Shown in pieces: positions 39,642 through 47,625 of a stretch of DNA of 47,625 nt. Within the stretch, counting starts at the first letter, position 1. Each line of letters starts with the position of its first letter. The DNA is from Pseudomonas sp. IPO3778. Lineage in GTDB: Bacteria > Pseudomonadota > Gammaproteobacteria > Pseudomonadales > Pseudomonadaceae. The position numbers were made by a program, and so were the translations under genes. The stretch is taken from contig NZ_JACARC010000056.1 of NCBI RefSeq assembly GCF_013386825.1, forward strand, positions 1 to 47,625, read 5' to 3'. The notes under the pieces are model-generated. The model searched no databases. It saw only the letters and a list, made by a program, of their open reading frames with translations, and was not told the DNA's origin.

Positions 39642-41378
39642 TTAGTGGGAATGACGCGGCACTTCGGCGCCACGGCAGCCCACCAGGAAGTCGAAGTCGC
39701 AGCCCTGGTCTGCCTGCAATACGTGGTTGATATACAACTGCTGGTAGCCCCCGACAATCAACGGCTGGGGCGGCTTCAGGTCGGCCATGCGGGCTGCCAG
39801 TTCGGCATCCGGGATGTCCAGGTGCAGGCGGCCGTTGGCGCAATCGAGTTCGATCCAGTCGCCTTCCTTGACCGTGGCCAATGGGCCGCCGGCCGCCGCT
39901 TCCGGTGCCACGTGCAGCACCACGGTGCCGTAGGCGGTGCCACTCATGCGCGCATCGGAAATACGCACCATGTCGGTCACACCCTGGGCCAGCAGCTTGG
40001 CCGGCAAGCCCATGTTGCCCACTTCCGCCATGCCCGGGTAACCCTTGGGCCCGCAGTTTTTCATCACCAGGATCGAGTTGGCATCCACGTCCAGTTCCGG
40101 GTCGTTGATCCGCGCCTTGTACATGTCGAAGTTCTCGAACACCACCGCGCGCCCGCGATGCTGCATCAGTTCGGCGCTGGCCGCCGAAGGCTTGAGCACC
40201 GCCCCCAGTGGCGCGAGGTTACCCCGCAGCACACAGATACCGCCGTCGGCGCGGATCGGGTTATCGAGGGTGCGGATCACTTCGTCCTGGCCGTAGATCG
40301 GCGCGTCCCGGGTGTTATCGCCGAGGGACTTGCCGTTGACGGTCAAGGCGTTGGGGTGCGGGATCAGGTTGGCTTCACCGAGGCGGCGCAGCACCGCCGG
40401 CAGGCCGCCGGCGTAGTAGAACTCTTCCATCAAAAAACGCCCGGACGGTTGCAGGTCGACGATGGTCGGCATGCCACGGCCCATGCGGGTCCAGTCGTCC
40501 AGGTCGAGCTCGACGCCAATGCGCCCGGCGATGGCTTTCAAGTGAATCACCGCGTTGGTCGAGCCGCCGATGGCCGCGTTGACGCGGATCGCATTTTCGA
40601 AGGCCTCCTTGGTGAGGATCTTCGACAGTTTGAGGTCTTCGCGCACCATCTCTACCGCGCGCATGCCGGACATGTGCGCCAGCACATAACGGCGCGCGTC
40701 CACGGCCGGAATCGCCGCATTGTGGGGCAGGGACGTGCCCAGGGCTTCGGCCATGCAGGCCATGGTCGAGGCAGTGCCCATGGTGTTGCAGGTGCCCGCC
40801 GAGCGCGACATGCCGCCTTCGGCCGCGAGGAAGTCGTCCAGGGTGATAGTGCCCGCCTTGACCTGTTCGCTGAGTTGCCACACCACCGTGCCCGAGCCGA
40901 TGTCCTGGCCCTTGTGCTTGCCGTTGAGCATCGGCCCGCCGGTGACCACGATGGTCGGCACGTCGCAACTGGCGGCGCCCATCAGCAATGCCGGGGTGGT
41001 TTTGTCGCAGCCGGTCAACAGCACCACACCGTCGATGGGGTTGCCGCGAATGGCTTCCTCCACGTCCATGCTCGCCAGGTTGCGGGTGAGCATGGCGGTG
41101 GGGCGCAGGTTCGATTCGCCGTTGGAGAACACCGGGAACTCCACCGGAAAGCCACCCGCCTCAATCACCCCGCGCTTCACATGCTCGGCAATCTGGCGGA
41201 AGTGCGCGTTGCAGGGCGTCAGTTCTGACCAGGTGTTGCAGATCCCGATGATCGGTTTGCCATGGAACTGGTGATCGGCAATCCCCTGATTTTTCATCCA
41301 GCTGCGGTACATGAAGCCGTTTTTGTCGGCGGTACCAAACCAGCTGGCGGAGCGCAGGACGGGCTTTTTCTCGGACAT
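39642..41378 (-). CDS. IlvD/Edd-family sugar-acid dehydratase, probable L-arabinonate dehydratase
   Basis: The 578-residue protein belongs to the IlvD/Edd Fe-S dehydratases. Cys56, Cys124 (LLTGCDKTTPA) and Cys197 (AGTCNTMGTAS) have the spacing of the [2Fe-2S] ligands known in pentonate dehydratases, and RISDARMSGTAYGT near 475 carries the catalytic serine. It would turn L-arabinonate into 2-keto-3-deoxy-L-arabinonate. The neighbouring AraF and lactonase genes support L-arabinonate over D-xylonate or D-galactonate, though such enzymes are often broad. It is divergent from the transporter-aldonate operon. Confidence 0.87.
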   Translation of the reverse strand: MSEKKPVLRSASWFGTADKNGFMYRSWMKNQGIADHQFHGKPIIGICNTWSELTPCNAHFRQIAEHVKRGVIEAGGFPVEFPVFSNGESNLRPTAMLTRNLASMDVEEAIRGNPIDGVVLLTGCDKTTPALLMGAASCDVPTIVVTGGPMLNGKHKGQDIGSGTVVWQLSEQVKAGTITLDDFLAAEGGMSRSAGTCNTMGTASTMACMAEALGTSLPHNAAIPAVDARRYVLAHMSGMRAVEMVREDLKLSKILTKEAFENAIRVNAAIGGSTNAVIHLKAIAGRIGVELDLDDWTRMGRGMPTIVDLQPSGRFLMEEFYYAGGLPAVLRRLGEANLIPHPNALTVNGKSLGDNTRDAPIYGQDEVIRTLDNPIRADGGICVLRGNLAPLGAVLKPSAASAELMQHRGRAVVFENFDMYKARINDPELDVDANSILVMKNCGPKGYPGMAEVGNMGLPAKLLAQGVTDMVRISDARMSGTAYGTVVLHVAPEAAAGGPLATVKEGDWIELDCANGRLHLDIPDAELAARMADLKPPQPLIVGGYQQLYINHVLQADQGCDFDFLVGCRGAEVPRHSH

Positions 41379-41392
41379 GGTCTGTTCTCTTA

Positions 41393-41403
41393 TTGTAAGA
41401 CTA
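41393..41403. promoter_or_regulatory. GntR/FadR-type operator 1
   Basis: TTGTAAGACTA fits TNGTNNNACNA exactly. It lies 15 bp upstream of the dehydratase start, in the 192-bp divergent region. Confidence 0.5.
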
Positions 41404-41467
41404 TATTGATCTAATCCTGGCTCAACATAGGCGTAAAATCGGCGGTTTGGAAGTATTGTTGATTAAA

Positions 41468-41484
41468 TAGTAATACTATATAGT
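41468..41484. promoter_or_regulatory. GntR/FadR-type operator 2
   Basis: TAGTAATACTA (41468-41478) fits TNGTNNNACNA and is itself palindromic; it overlaps the palindrome ACTATATAGT (41475-41484). It is 75 bp from operator 1. The longer phrase GTAA-N-ACTATAT is shared by both sites. Confidence 0.55.
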
Positions 41485-41570
41485 CCGATTCAACGAGGCT
41501 TGGCCCTGGCGTTTTTCTGCGAGAGGCGACCCGCGACGCTCTATAAAAATAACAATCGGAGACTGATCAC

Positions 41571-42893
41571 ATGAGCCAGGAACAGCGGCTGATACAGCGC
41601 ATCACGCTGAAACTGATTCCCTTCCTGATCGTGCTGTACCTGATTGCCTACGTGGACCGCTCGGCCGTGGGCTTCGCCAAATTGCACATGGGCGCAGACG
41701 TCGGCATCGGTGATGCGGCGTATGGCTTGGGGGCAGGGCTGTTCTTTATTGGCTACTTCCTGTTGGAAATCCCCAGCAACCTGATGCTCGACCGCTTCGG
41801 GGCGCGGCGCTGGTTTGCGCGGATCATGCTCACCTGGGGCGCCATCACCATTGGCATGGCGTTTGTCCAGGGGCCCCACAGTTTCTACGTGATGCGCTTT
41901 CTGCTGGGCGCGGCGGAGGCCGGGTTCTTCCCGGGCGTCCTCTACTACATCACCCAGTGGTTTCCGGTGCGCCACCGCGGCAAGATCCTCGGGCTGTTTA
42001 TCCTGTCCCAACCCATCGCCATGATGATCACCGGCCCCGTGGCGGGCGGCCTGCTCGGCATGGACGGCATCCTCGGCCTGCACGGCTGGCAGTGGTTGTT
42101 CATCGTCATCGGTACCCCGGCGATCCTGCTGACCTGGCCGGTGCTGCGTTACCTGCCGGACGGGCCGCACCAGGTCACCTGGATGGACCCGGCCGAGAAG
42201 GACTGGCTCACCGCCGAGCTGAACAAAGACCTGCAAGCCTACGGCCAGACCCGGCACGGCAACCCGCTGCATGCCTTGAAGGACAAACGTGTGTTGCTGC
42301 TGGCGCTGTTCTACCTGCCGGTGACCTTGAGTATCTACGGCCTGGGCCTGTGGCTGCCGACCCTGATCAAACAGTTCGGCGGCAGCGACCTGACCACCGG
42401 CTTCGTCTCGGCGGTGCCCTACCTCTTCGGGATCATCGGTTTGCTGATCGTCCCGCGCAGTTCCGACCGCCTGAATGATCGTTATGGCCACCTCGCGGTG
42501 CTCTACGTGCTGGGCGCCATCGGCCTGTTCTTCAGCGCCTGGCTGACGGTGCCGCTGTGGCAACTGGCAGCGCTGTGCCTGGTGGCGTTTGCGCTGTTCT
42601 CGTGCACGGCGGTGTTCTGGACCTTGCCCGGGCGTTTCTTTGCCGGTGCCAGTGCGGCGGCGGGCATCGCCTTGATCAACTCGGTGGGCAACCTCGGCGG
42701 CTACATCGGCCCGTTCGTGATCGGCGCACTCAAGGAGTACACCGGCAACCTCGCGTCGGGCTTGTACTTCCTGGCCTGCGTGATGGTGGTCGGTGTGGTG
42801 CTGACCGCTGTGGTCTATCGGCTGCTGGAGCGCAAGCACGTGCTGGCGCCCGAGCAATTCGCCGCCAGCGCCCGTGGCGCCACGCGTACTTAA
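41571..42893 (+). CDS. MFS transporter, anion:cation symporter family
   Basis: The 440-residue protein with 12 predicted helices resembles ACS-family carriers of sugar acids: YVDRSAVGFAKLHMGADVGI after helix 1, FIGYFLLEIPSNLMLDRFGARRW between helices 2 and 3, and FLLGAAEAGFFPGVLYYITQWFP. In this locus it would bring in L-arabinonate or a similar aldonate, complementing the AraF sugar importer. It heads the plus-strand operon, 21 bp before the FAH gene. Confidence 0.86.
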   Translation: MSQEQRLIQRITLKLIPFLIVLYLIAYVDRSAVGFAKLHMGADVGIGDAAYGLGAGLFFIGYFLLEIPSNLMLDRFGARRWFARIMLTWGAITIGMAFVQGPHSFYVMRFLLGAAEAGFFPGVLYYITQWFPVRHRGKILGLFILSQPIAMMITGPVAGGLLGMDGILGLHGWQWLFIVIGTPAILLTWPVLRYLPDGPHQVTWMDPAEKDWLTAELNKDLQAYGQTRHGNPLHALKDKRVLLLALFYLPVTLSIYGLGLWLPTLIKQFGGSDLTTGFVSAVPYLFGIIGLLIVPRSSDRLNDRYGHLAVLYVLGAIGLFFSAWLTVPLWQLAALCLVAFALFSCTAVFWTLPGRFFAGASAAAGIALINSVGNLGGYIGPFVIGALKEYTGNLASGLYFLACVMVVGVVLTAVVYRLLERKHVLAPEQFAASARGATRT

Positions 42894-42914
42894 TCGACAA
42901 TCAGGAGAACACTC

Positions 42915-43907
42915 ATGGGTCTAGTGCAGTTTGAATTGAACAACGGCGAGCGTCGGGTGGGCGTGGTCGAGGGCGGGCAGGTACGCGAGGTGCACGCCGC
43001 ACGCTCGGTACGCGACCTGGCACTCGCCGCCATCGAGGCTGGTGTCACTTTGCAGCAGCAGGTCGAGCGCCTTGGCCTCGGGGCCAGCCACGACTATGCC
43101 GAATTGCTGGCGGGCCAACGCATCCTGCCGCCCCTGGATCACCCGGACCCGGCGCACATGCTGGTCAGCGGCACCGGCCTGACCCATCTGGGCAGCGCGT
43201 CGGCGCGGGACAAAATGCACCAGCAGGCCGGTGACGAGAGCGCGATGACCGACAGCATGCGCATCTTCAAATGGGGCGTGGAGGGCGGCAAACCCGGCGC
43301 TGGCCAGCTCGGTGTGCAACCGGAGTGGTTCTACAAGGGCGACGGCGCCGTGGTGGTGCGCCCGGGCCAACCTTTCCCGGTGCCGGCCTTTGCCGAAGAC
43401 GCCGGTGAAGAGCCGGAAATCGCCGGGCTGTACGTGATTGGCCACGACGGTAAGCCCTATCGGCTGGGCTATGCGGTGGGCAATGAGTTCTCCGACCATG
43501 TGATGGAACGCAAGAATTACCTGTACCTGGCCCACTCCAAACTGCGCAGTTGCAGTTATGGCCCCGAGCTGCGCCTGGGCGAACTGCCCCAGCACCTGGC
43601 GGGCACCAGCCGTATCGTGCGCAACGGCGAAGTGCTGTGGCAGAACGAGTTTCTCAGCGGCGAAGCCAACATGTGCCACAGCCTGGAGAACCTCGAGTAC
43701 CACCATTTCAAATACAGCCAGTTCCTGCGGCCAGGGGACGTGCATATCCACTTCTTCGGCACCGCCACCCTGTCGTTTGTCGACGGCATTCGTACCCAGC
43801 CAGGGGATGTGTTCGAGATCAGCCAGGCCGAATTCGGCGCGCCCTTGGTTAACGGCATTGCGTGGGTGGACGGCGTCGTCGCCCCCGGTGGCGTAGGCAC
43901 TCTTTAA
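42915..43907 (+). CDS. GguC/AraD1-like FAH-superfamily protein, probable 2-keto-3-deoxy-L-arabinonate dehydratase
   Basis: The 330-residue protein belongs to the fumarylacetoacetate hydrolase superfamily, GguC subgroup. The metal site region includes EPEIAGLYVIG and GYAVGNEFSDHVMERKNYLYLAHSKLRSCSYGPEL. Members called AraD1 convert 2-keto-3-deoxy-L-arabinonate to 2,5-dioxopentanoate in sugar-acid pathways and replace the unrelated DHDPS-type AraD. The next gene oxidises that product, which supports the assignment. GGAG precedes the ATG. Confidence 0.83.
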   Translation: MGLVQFELNNGERRVGVVEGGQVREVHAARSVRDLALAAIEAGVTLQQQVERLGLGASHDYAELLAGQRILPPLDHPDPAHMLVSGTGLTHLGSASARDKMHQQAGDESAMTDSMRIFKWGVEGGKPGAGQLGVQPEWFYKGDGAVVVRPGQPFPVPAFAEDAGEEPEIAGLYVIGHDGKPYRLGYAVGNEFSDHVMERKNYLYLAHSKLRSCSYGPELRLGELPQHLAGTSRIVRNGEVLWQNEFLSGEANMCHSLENLEYHHFKYSQFLRPGDVHIHFFGTATLSFVDGIRTQPGDVFEISQAEFGAPLVNGIAWVDGVVAPGGVGTL

Positions 43908-43918
43908 AGGAGACAGGC

Positions 43919-45499
43919 ATGACCCCCATTTGCGGCCACAACTACATCAAAGGGCAACGCAGCGCGGCGGGCAGCGTCACGCTTCAAAGCGTCGACGCCA
44001 CCACCGGCGAGGCGTTGCCCTTTGATTTCTACCAGGCAACGCCCCAGGAAGTCGATGCCGCGGCCAACGCTGCCGCGGCGGCTTACCCGGTGTATCGAAC
44101 CCTGAGTGCACAGCACCGCGCGTCGTTCCTGGAGGCGATTGCCGATGAGCTGGATGCCCTGGGCGATGACTTCGTCGCCCTGGTCTGCCGCGAAACGGCG
44201 CTGCCCGCCGGGCGTATCCAGGGCGAGCGCGGCCGTACCAGCGGGCAGATGCGGCTGTTCGCCAAGGTGCTGCGTCGCGGTGATTTCTACGGTGCGCGTA
44301 TCGATCAGGCATTGCCGGAGCGTCAGCCCCTGCCACGCCCGGACCTGCGCCAATACCGCATCGGTCTCGGGCCGGTCGCGGTGTTTGGGGCGAGCAATTT
44401 TCCCTTGGCCTTCTCCACCGCCGGTGGCGACACCGCTGCCGCGCTGGCCGCTGGCTGCCCGGTGGTGTTCAAGGCCCACAGCGGCCACATGGCCACCGCC
44501 GAACGGGTGGCCGATGGGATCCTGCGGGCGGCCCGCAGCACCGGCATGCCCGACGGCGTGTTCAACATGATCTTCGGCGGTGGTGTGGGTGAGGCGCTGG
44601 TCAAGCACCCGGCGATCCAGGCCGTGGGGTTCACCGGCTCGCTCAAGGGCGGTCGCGCCCTGTGTGATATGGCCGCCGCGCGCCCGCAACCGATCCCGGT
44701 GTTCGCCGAGATGTCCAGCATCAACCCGGTCATCGTCTTGCCCCAGGCCCTGGAAGCACGGGCGGGCACAATCGCCCGGGACCTGGTGGCCTCGGTGGTA
44801 CAAGGCTGCGGCCAGTTCTGCACCAACCCGGGCCTGGTGATCGGCATTGCGTCGCCGGCGTTCCGCGCCTTCACCCATCAGGTCGCCCAACTGATGGGCG
44901 GCCAGCCGGCGCAAACCATGCTCAACGCCGGCACCTTGCACAGCTATGGCAAAGGCTTGGACACGCTGCTCGCCCACCCTGGCATCACGCACCTGGCGGG
45001 CCAGGCGCAAGGCGGCCATCAGGCGCAGCCGCAGTTGTTCAAGGCGGATCCCAGCCTGCTGATCAACGGCGATGAGGTGTTGCAGCAAGAAGTGTTCGGG
45101 CCCACGACTGTGTTCGTGGCGGTCGCCGACCAGGCACAGCTCAGCGCCGCGTTGCACGGCCTGCACGGCCAACTGACGGCGACGATCATTGGCGAGCCGG
45201 CGGACTTCACTCAGTTCAGCGAGCTGACGCCGCTGCTGGAGCAAAAGGTCGGCCGCATCCTGCTCAACGGCTACCCCACCGGGGTCGAGGTGGGCGATGC
45301 CATGGTCCACGGCGGGCCTTATCCGGCAACGTCCGATGCCCGTGGCACCTCCGTAGGCACCCTGGCCATCGACCGTTTCCTGCGGCCCGTGTGCTTCCAA
45401 AACTACCCTGATAGCCTGCTCCCCGACGCGCTGAAGAATGCCAACCCCTTGCGCATTCAGCGTCTGGTGGATGGGCAGCCGTCTCGCGAGGCGCTGTAA
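43919..45499 (+). CDS. 2,5-dioxovalerate (alpha-ketoglutarate semialdehyde) dehydrogenase
   Basis: The 526-residue ALDH-superfamily enzyme has VAVFGASNFPLAFSTAGGDTAAALAAGCPVVFKAH (cofactor region, about 160-195), VFAEMSSINPV with the general-base glutamate (about 262) and the nucleophile in GCGQFCTNPGLVIG (about 304). It oxidises 2,5-dioxopentanoate to 2-oxoglutarate, the last step of the Weimberg-type pathway. AAAGGAG lies before the ATG at 43919; the frame extends to 43862 but overlaps the FAH gene. Confidence 0.88.
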   Translation: MTPICGHNYIKGQRSAAGSVTLQSVDATTGEALPFDFYQATPQEVDAAANAAAAAYPVYRTLSAQHRASFLEAIADELDALGDDFVALVCRETALPAGRIQGERGRTSGQMRLFAKVLRRGDFYGARIDQALPERQPLPRPDLRQYRIGLGPVAVFGASNFPLAFSTAGGDTAAALAAGCPVVFKAHSGHMATAERVADGILRAARSTGMPDGVFNMIFGGGVGEALVKHPAIQAVGFTGSLKGGRALCDMAAARPQPIPVFAEMSSINPVIVLPQALEARAGTIARDLVASVVQGCGQFCTNPGLVIGIASPAFRAFTHQVAQLMGGQPAQTMLNAGTLHSYGKGLDTLLAHPGITHLAGQAQGGHQAQPQLFKADPSLLINGDEVLQQEVFGPTTVFVAVADQAQLSAALHGLHGQLTATIIGEPADFTQFSELTPLLEQKVGRILLNGYPTGVEVGDAMVHGGPYPATSDARGTSVGTLAIDRFLRPVCFQNYPDSLLPDALKNANPLRIQRLVDGQPSREAL

Positions 45500-45538
45500 C
45501 CCTTACCCCCTGAGAACAACAAGAAAACCGGAGGTTTC

Positions 45539-46414
45539 ATGTCGTGGACCGCAGTCACCCCGCACCGAGCGCGACTGGGAGAAGGCCCGTTCTGGGACGG
45601 GCCGGGCCAGGCGCTGTATTGGGTGGACATCATTGGCCAACAGGCATTGCGCCTGAAGGACGGGCACCTGCATGCCTGGCAACTGCCGGAGCCCGTCTCG
45701 GCGTTTATCCCGTGTGCCAGCGGTGATGCCCTGGTGACCCTGAGCAGTGGCGTGTACCGGCTCGACCTCGACTCGGCGCAGAACGATCCCCGCCTGACCT
45801 TGCTCTGCGTCGCCGACCCGCACCCGGGCAACCGGGCCAACGAAGCCCGTTGCGACGCCCGGGGCCGGCTGTGGCTGGGCACCATGCAGAACAACATCGG
45901 TGCCCAGGGTGAAGACCTGCCGGTGCTGCGGCGTTCCGGCGGCTTGTTCCGGGTGGATGTTGACGGGCAGGTCACGCCGTTGCTGCAAGGCCTGGGGATT
46001 CCCAACACCTTGCTGTGGAACGACGACGCCACCCACGTGCATTTCGGCGACAGCCTGGACGGCACGCTGTATCGGCACGGGATCAGCGACGACGGCCAGC
46101 TTGAACCGGCCCACCTGTGGTTCGGGCCCCACCCCCGTGGCGGGCCGGACGGCTCGGCCATGGACGCCGAAGGCTGTATCTGGAATGCCCGCTGGGACGG
46201 CAGTTGCCTGCTGCGATTGACCCCGGAGGGCGAAGTCGACCGGGTGATCGAGTTGCCGGTCAGCCGCCCCACCAGTTGCGTGTTCGCCGGCCCCGACCTC
46301 AAGACCTTGTACATCACCAGTGCCGCCAGCCCGCTGAATCATCCGCTGGACGGTGCGGTACTGGCGATGGAGGTGGATGTGCCCGGGAGAGTCTGCCACC
46401 GGTTTGCAGGATAA
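45539..46414 (+). CDS. SMP-30/gluconolaconase-family lactonase, probable L-arabinolactonase
   Basis: The 291-residue beta-propeller shows the family start RARLGEGPFWDGPGQALYWVDI, with the metal glutamate in GEGPFW, and RANEARCDARGRLWLGTM, GIPNTLLWNDD and HPRGGPDGSAMDAEGCIWNARWDGS, which supply the other metal ligands. It would hydrolyse L-arabinono-1,4-lactone to L-arabinonate. GGAGG lies just upstream of the ATG. The sugar 1-dehydrogenase that makes the lactone is not in the window and should lie beyond the right edge. Confidence 0.88.
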   Translation: MSWTAVTPHRARLGEGPFWDGPGQALYWVDIIGQQALRLKDGHLHAWQLPEPVSAFIPCASGDALVTLSSGVYRLDLDSAQNDPRLTLLCVADPHPGNRANEARCDARGRLWLGTMQNNIGAQGEDLPVLRRSGGLFRVDVDGQVTPLLQGLGIPNTLLWNDDATHVHFGDSLDGTLYRHGISDDGQLEPAHLWFGPHPRGGPDGSAMDAEGCIWNARWDGSCLLRLTPEGEVDRVIELPVSRPTSCVFAGPDLKTLYITSAASPLNHPLDGAVLAMEVDVPGRVCHRFAG

Positions 46415-46470
46415 CCAGAAGGCTTCACCGCTGTTTAACGCACTCAAAAACAACAACAAGGAGTCACCCT

Positions 46471-47475
46471 ATGAATCGTCGTCGTGGTATCCGTTCCCTG
46501 TGCTGCGCCGCTGTGGCGGTGTCCGCCGTCAGCTTGAGCGGCCTGTTGCTGGCGGCTGAGCCGGTGAAGATCGGCTTTCTGGTCAAGCAAGCGGAAGAGC
46601 CCTGGTTCCAGACCGAATGGGCGTTCGCCGAAAAAGCCGGCAAGGACAAGGGCTTTGAAGTGATCAAGATCGCCGTGCCCGATGGCGAAAAAACCCTCTC
46701 GGCCATCGACAGCCTGGCCGCCAACGGCGCCAAGGGCTTCGTGATTTGCCCGCCGGACGTGTCCCTGGGCCCGGCCATCATGGCCAAGGCCAAAGCCAAT
46801 GGTCTGAAAGTGATTGCCGTGGATGACCGGTTTGTCGATGCCAAGGGCAACTTCATGGAAGACGTGCCGTACCTGGGCATGGCCGCCTTTGAAGTGGGCG
46901 AGAAGCAGGGCAGCGCCATGGCCACGGAAGCGAAAAAGCGCGGCTGGGACTGGAAAGACACCTACGCGGTGATCAACACCTACAACGAACTCGACACCGG
47001 CAAAAAGCGCACCGACGGTTCGGTCAAATCCTTGAAGGCGGCGGGTATTCCAGCCGACCACATTCTGTTCGCCGCCCTCAAGACCCTCGACGTACCCGGC
47101 AGCATGGACGCCACCAACTCGGCGCTGGTGAAACTGCCTGGCGGCGCGAAAAACCTGATCATCGGCGGCATGAACGACAACACCGTGCTCGGCGGCGTAC
47201 GCGCCACCGAAAGCGCCGGCTTTGCCGCGGCCAACGTCATCGGCATCGGCATCAACGGCACCGACGCCATCGGCGAATTGAAGAAAGCCAACAGCGGCTT
47301 CTTCGGCTCCATGCTGCCCAGCCCGCACATCGAGGGCTACAACACCGCCAGCATGATGTTCGAGTGGATCACCACCGGCAAGGAACCGCCGAAATACACG
47401 GCGATGGACGAGGTCACGCTGATCACCCGGGACAACTTCAAACAGGAACTGGAAAAGATCGGTCTGTGGAACTGA
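46471..47475 (+). CDS. araF: L-arabinose-binding periplasmic protein AraF
   Basis: The 334-residue type 1 periplasmic binding protein has a signal peptide (MNRRRGIRSLCCAAVAVSAV..., cleavage likely after LLAA, about residue 28). The mature part begins EPVKIGFLVKQAEEPWFQTEW, very like E. coli AraF, and TYNELDTGKKRTDGSVKSLK and IIGGMNDNTVLGGVRATES are also conserved. It delivers L-arabinose to the AraGH ABC importer, whose genes should follow outside the window. A longer frame from 46117 is an overlap with the lactonase gene. GGAG lies 7 bases before the ATG. Confidence 0.93.
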   Translation: MNRRRGIRSLCCAAVAVSAVSLSGLLLAAEPVKIGFLVKQAEEPWFQTEWAFAEKAGKDKGFEVIKIAVPDGEKTLSAIDSLAANGAKGFVICPPDVSLGPAIMAKAKANGLKVIAVDDRFVDAKGNFMEDVPYLGMAAFEVGEKQGSAMATEAKKRGWDWKDTYAVINTYNELDTGKKRTDGSVKSLKAAGIPADHILFAALKTLDVPGSMDATNSALVKLPGGAKNLIIGGMNDNTVLGGVRATESAGFAAANVIGIGINGTDAIGELKKANSGFFGSMLPSPHIEGYNTASMMFEWITTGKEPPKYTAMDEVTLITRDNFKQELEKIGLWN

Positions 47476-47542
47476 CCGACCGCTGACGCTCCCCGGCGGC
47501 CCTGGTGACGGGACCGCCTGCGTCCATGAAACAACGCTCATT

Positions 47543-47580
47543 CCTGTGGGGGCTGTCGAGCTTTAGCGAGGCTGCGATGG
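47543..47580. repeat. REP-like half element at the right edge
   Basis: CCTGTGGGGGCTGTCGAGCT, followed by CGAGGCTGCGATGG, resembles another Pseudomonas REP arm; the partner arm would lie beyond the edge. The remaining bases from 47476 show no gene. Confidence 0.45.
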
Positions 47581-47625
47581 CGTCGGCACAGTCGACAGTG
47601 AGGGTGCCTGACCCACCGCTATCGC

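Noticed and set aside
36871..41228. Plus-strand frames opposite the LysR and dehydratase genes
   Set aside because: They are antisense shadows without family motifs, ribosome-binding sites or coherent composition.

Overview
The window is a stretch of Pseudomonas chromosome, probably of the P. fluorescens group. It is GC-rich, its gene families are typical of pseudomonads, and it carries several inverted REP doublets whose arms resemble those scattered through P. fluorescens-type genomes. I see no rRNA, tRNA, phage, IS transposase or CRISPR array. Almost every base belongs to a metabolic gene, and three catabolic islands lie side by side.

Region 1 (about 0.2-20.8 kb) is a methylated-amine island. 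A cupin-XRE regulator (198-797) is divergent from glnT/gmaS-glxB-glxC-glxD-amt on the plus strand. A nine-gene minus-strand operon (18115 down to 7203) then encodes three dimethylamine monooxygenase components, a GcvT-like folate protein, PurU, trimethylamine monooxygenase (Tmm), TMAO demethylase (Tdm), an APC permease and FolD. Read together: TMA to TMAO (Tmm), TMAO to DMA (Tdm), DMA to methylamine (Dmm). Formaldehyde is captured on folate and released as formate by FolD and PurU. Methylamine or ammonium is assimilated by the GlnT/Glx module. A cytosolic histidine kinase, a NarL-type response regulator and a PAS-only protein (18296-20804) diverge from the operon. The two divergent control regions share a TTCC-N5-GGAA operator. 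The glnT promoter also shows a sigma-54 -24/-12 element and an NtrC-like enhancer.

Region 2 (about 20.9-32.7 kb) holds a PotDBCA-like ABC importer, a RibB-type protein with a dead RibA half, a DUF1330 protein, a Nudix hydrolase, an FCD-type GntR regulator, a flavin reductase, an aldehyde dehydrogenase, an alpha/beta hydrolase, a DUF1185 'amino acid synthesis' protein and a Bug-type binding protein without a signal peptide. Three copies of a palindrome built on ATGGTATACCAT sit in front of these units, so they look like one regulon. It lacks an obvious oxygenase, and its substrate is unknown. This is the best candidate for an undescribed pathway.

Region 3 (about 32.7-38.6 kb) holds a dCache chemoreceptor and an MFS-LysR-lyase operon (aspartase/fumarase superfamily).

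Region 4 (38.9 kb to the end) is a non-phosphorylative L-arabinose (Weimberg-type) locus: a FadR-like GntR regulator, an IlvD/Edd sugar-acid dehydratase, an MFS transporter, a GguC/AraD1-like FAH protein, 2,5-dioxovalerate dehydrogenase, an SMP-30 lactonase and the L-arabinose-binding protein AraF. The rest of the ABC transporter is expected beyond the right edge.
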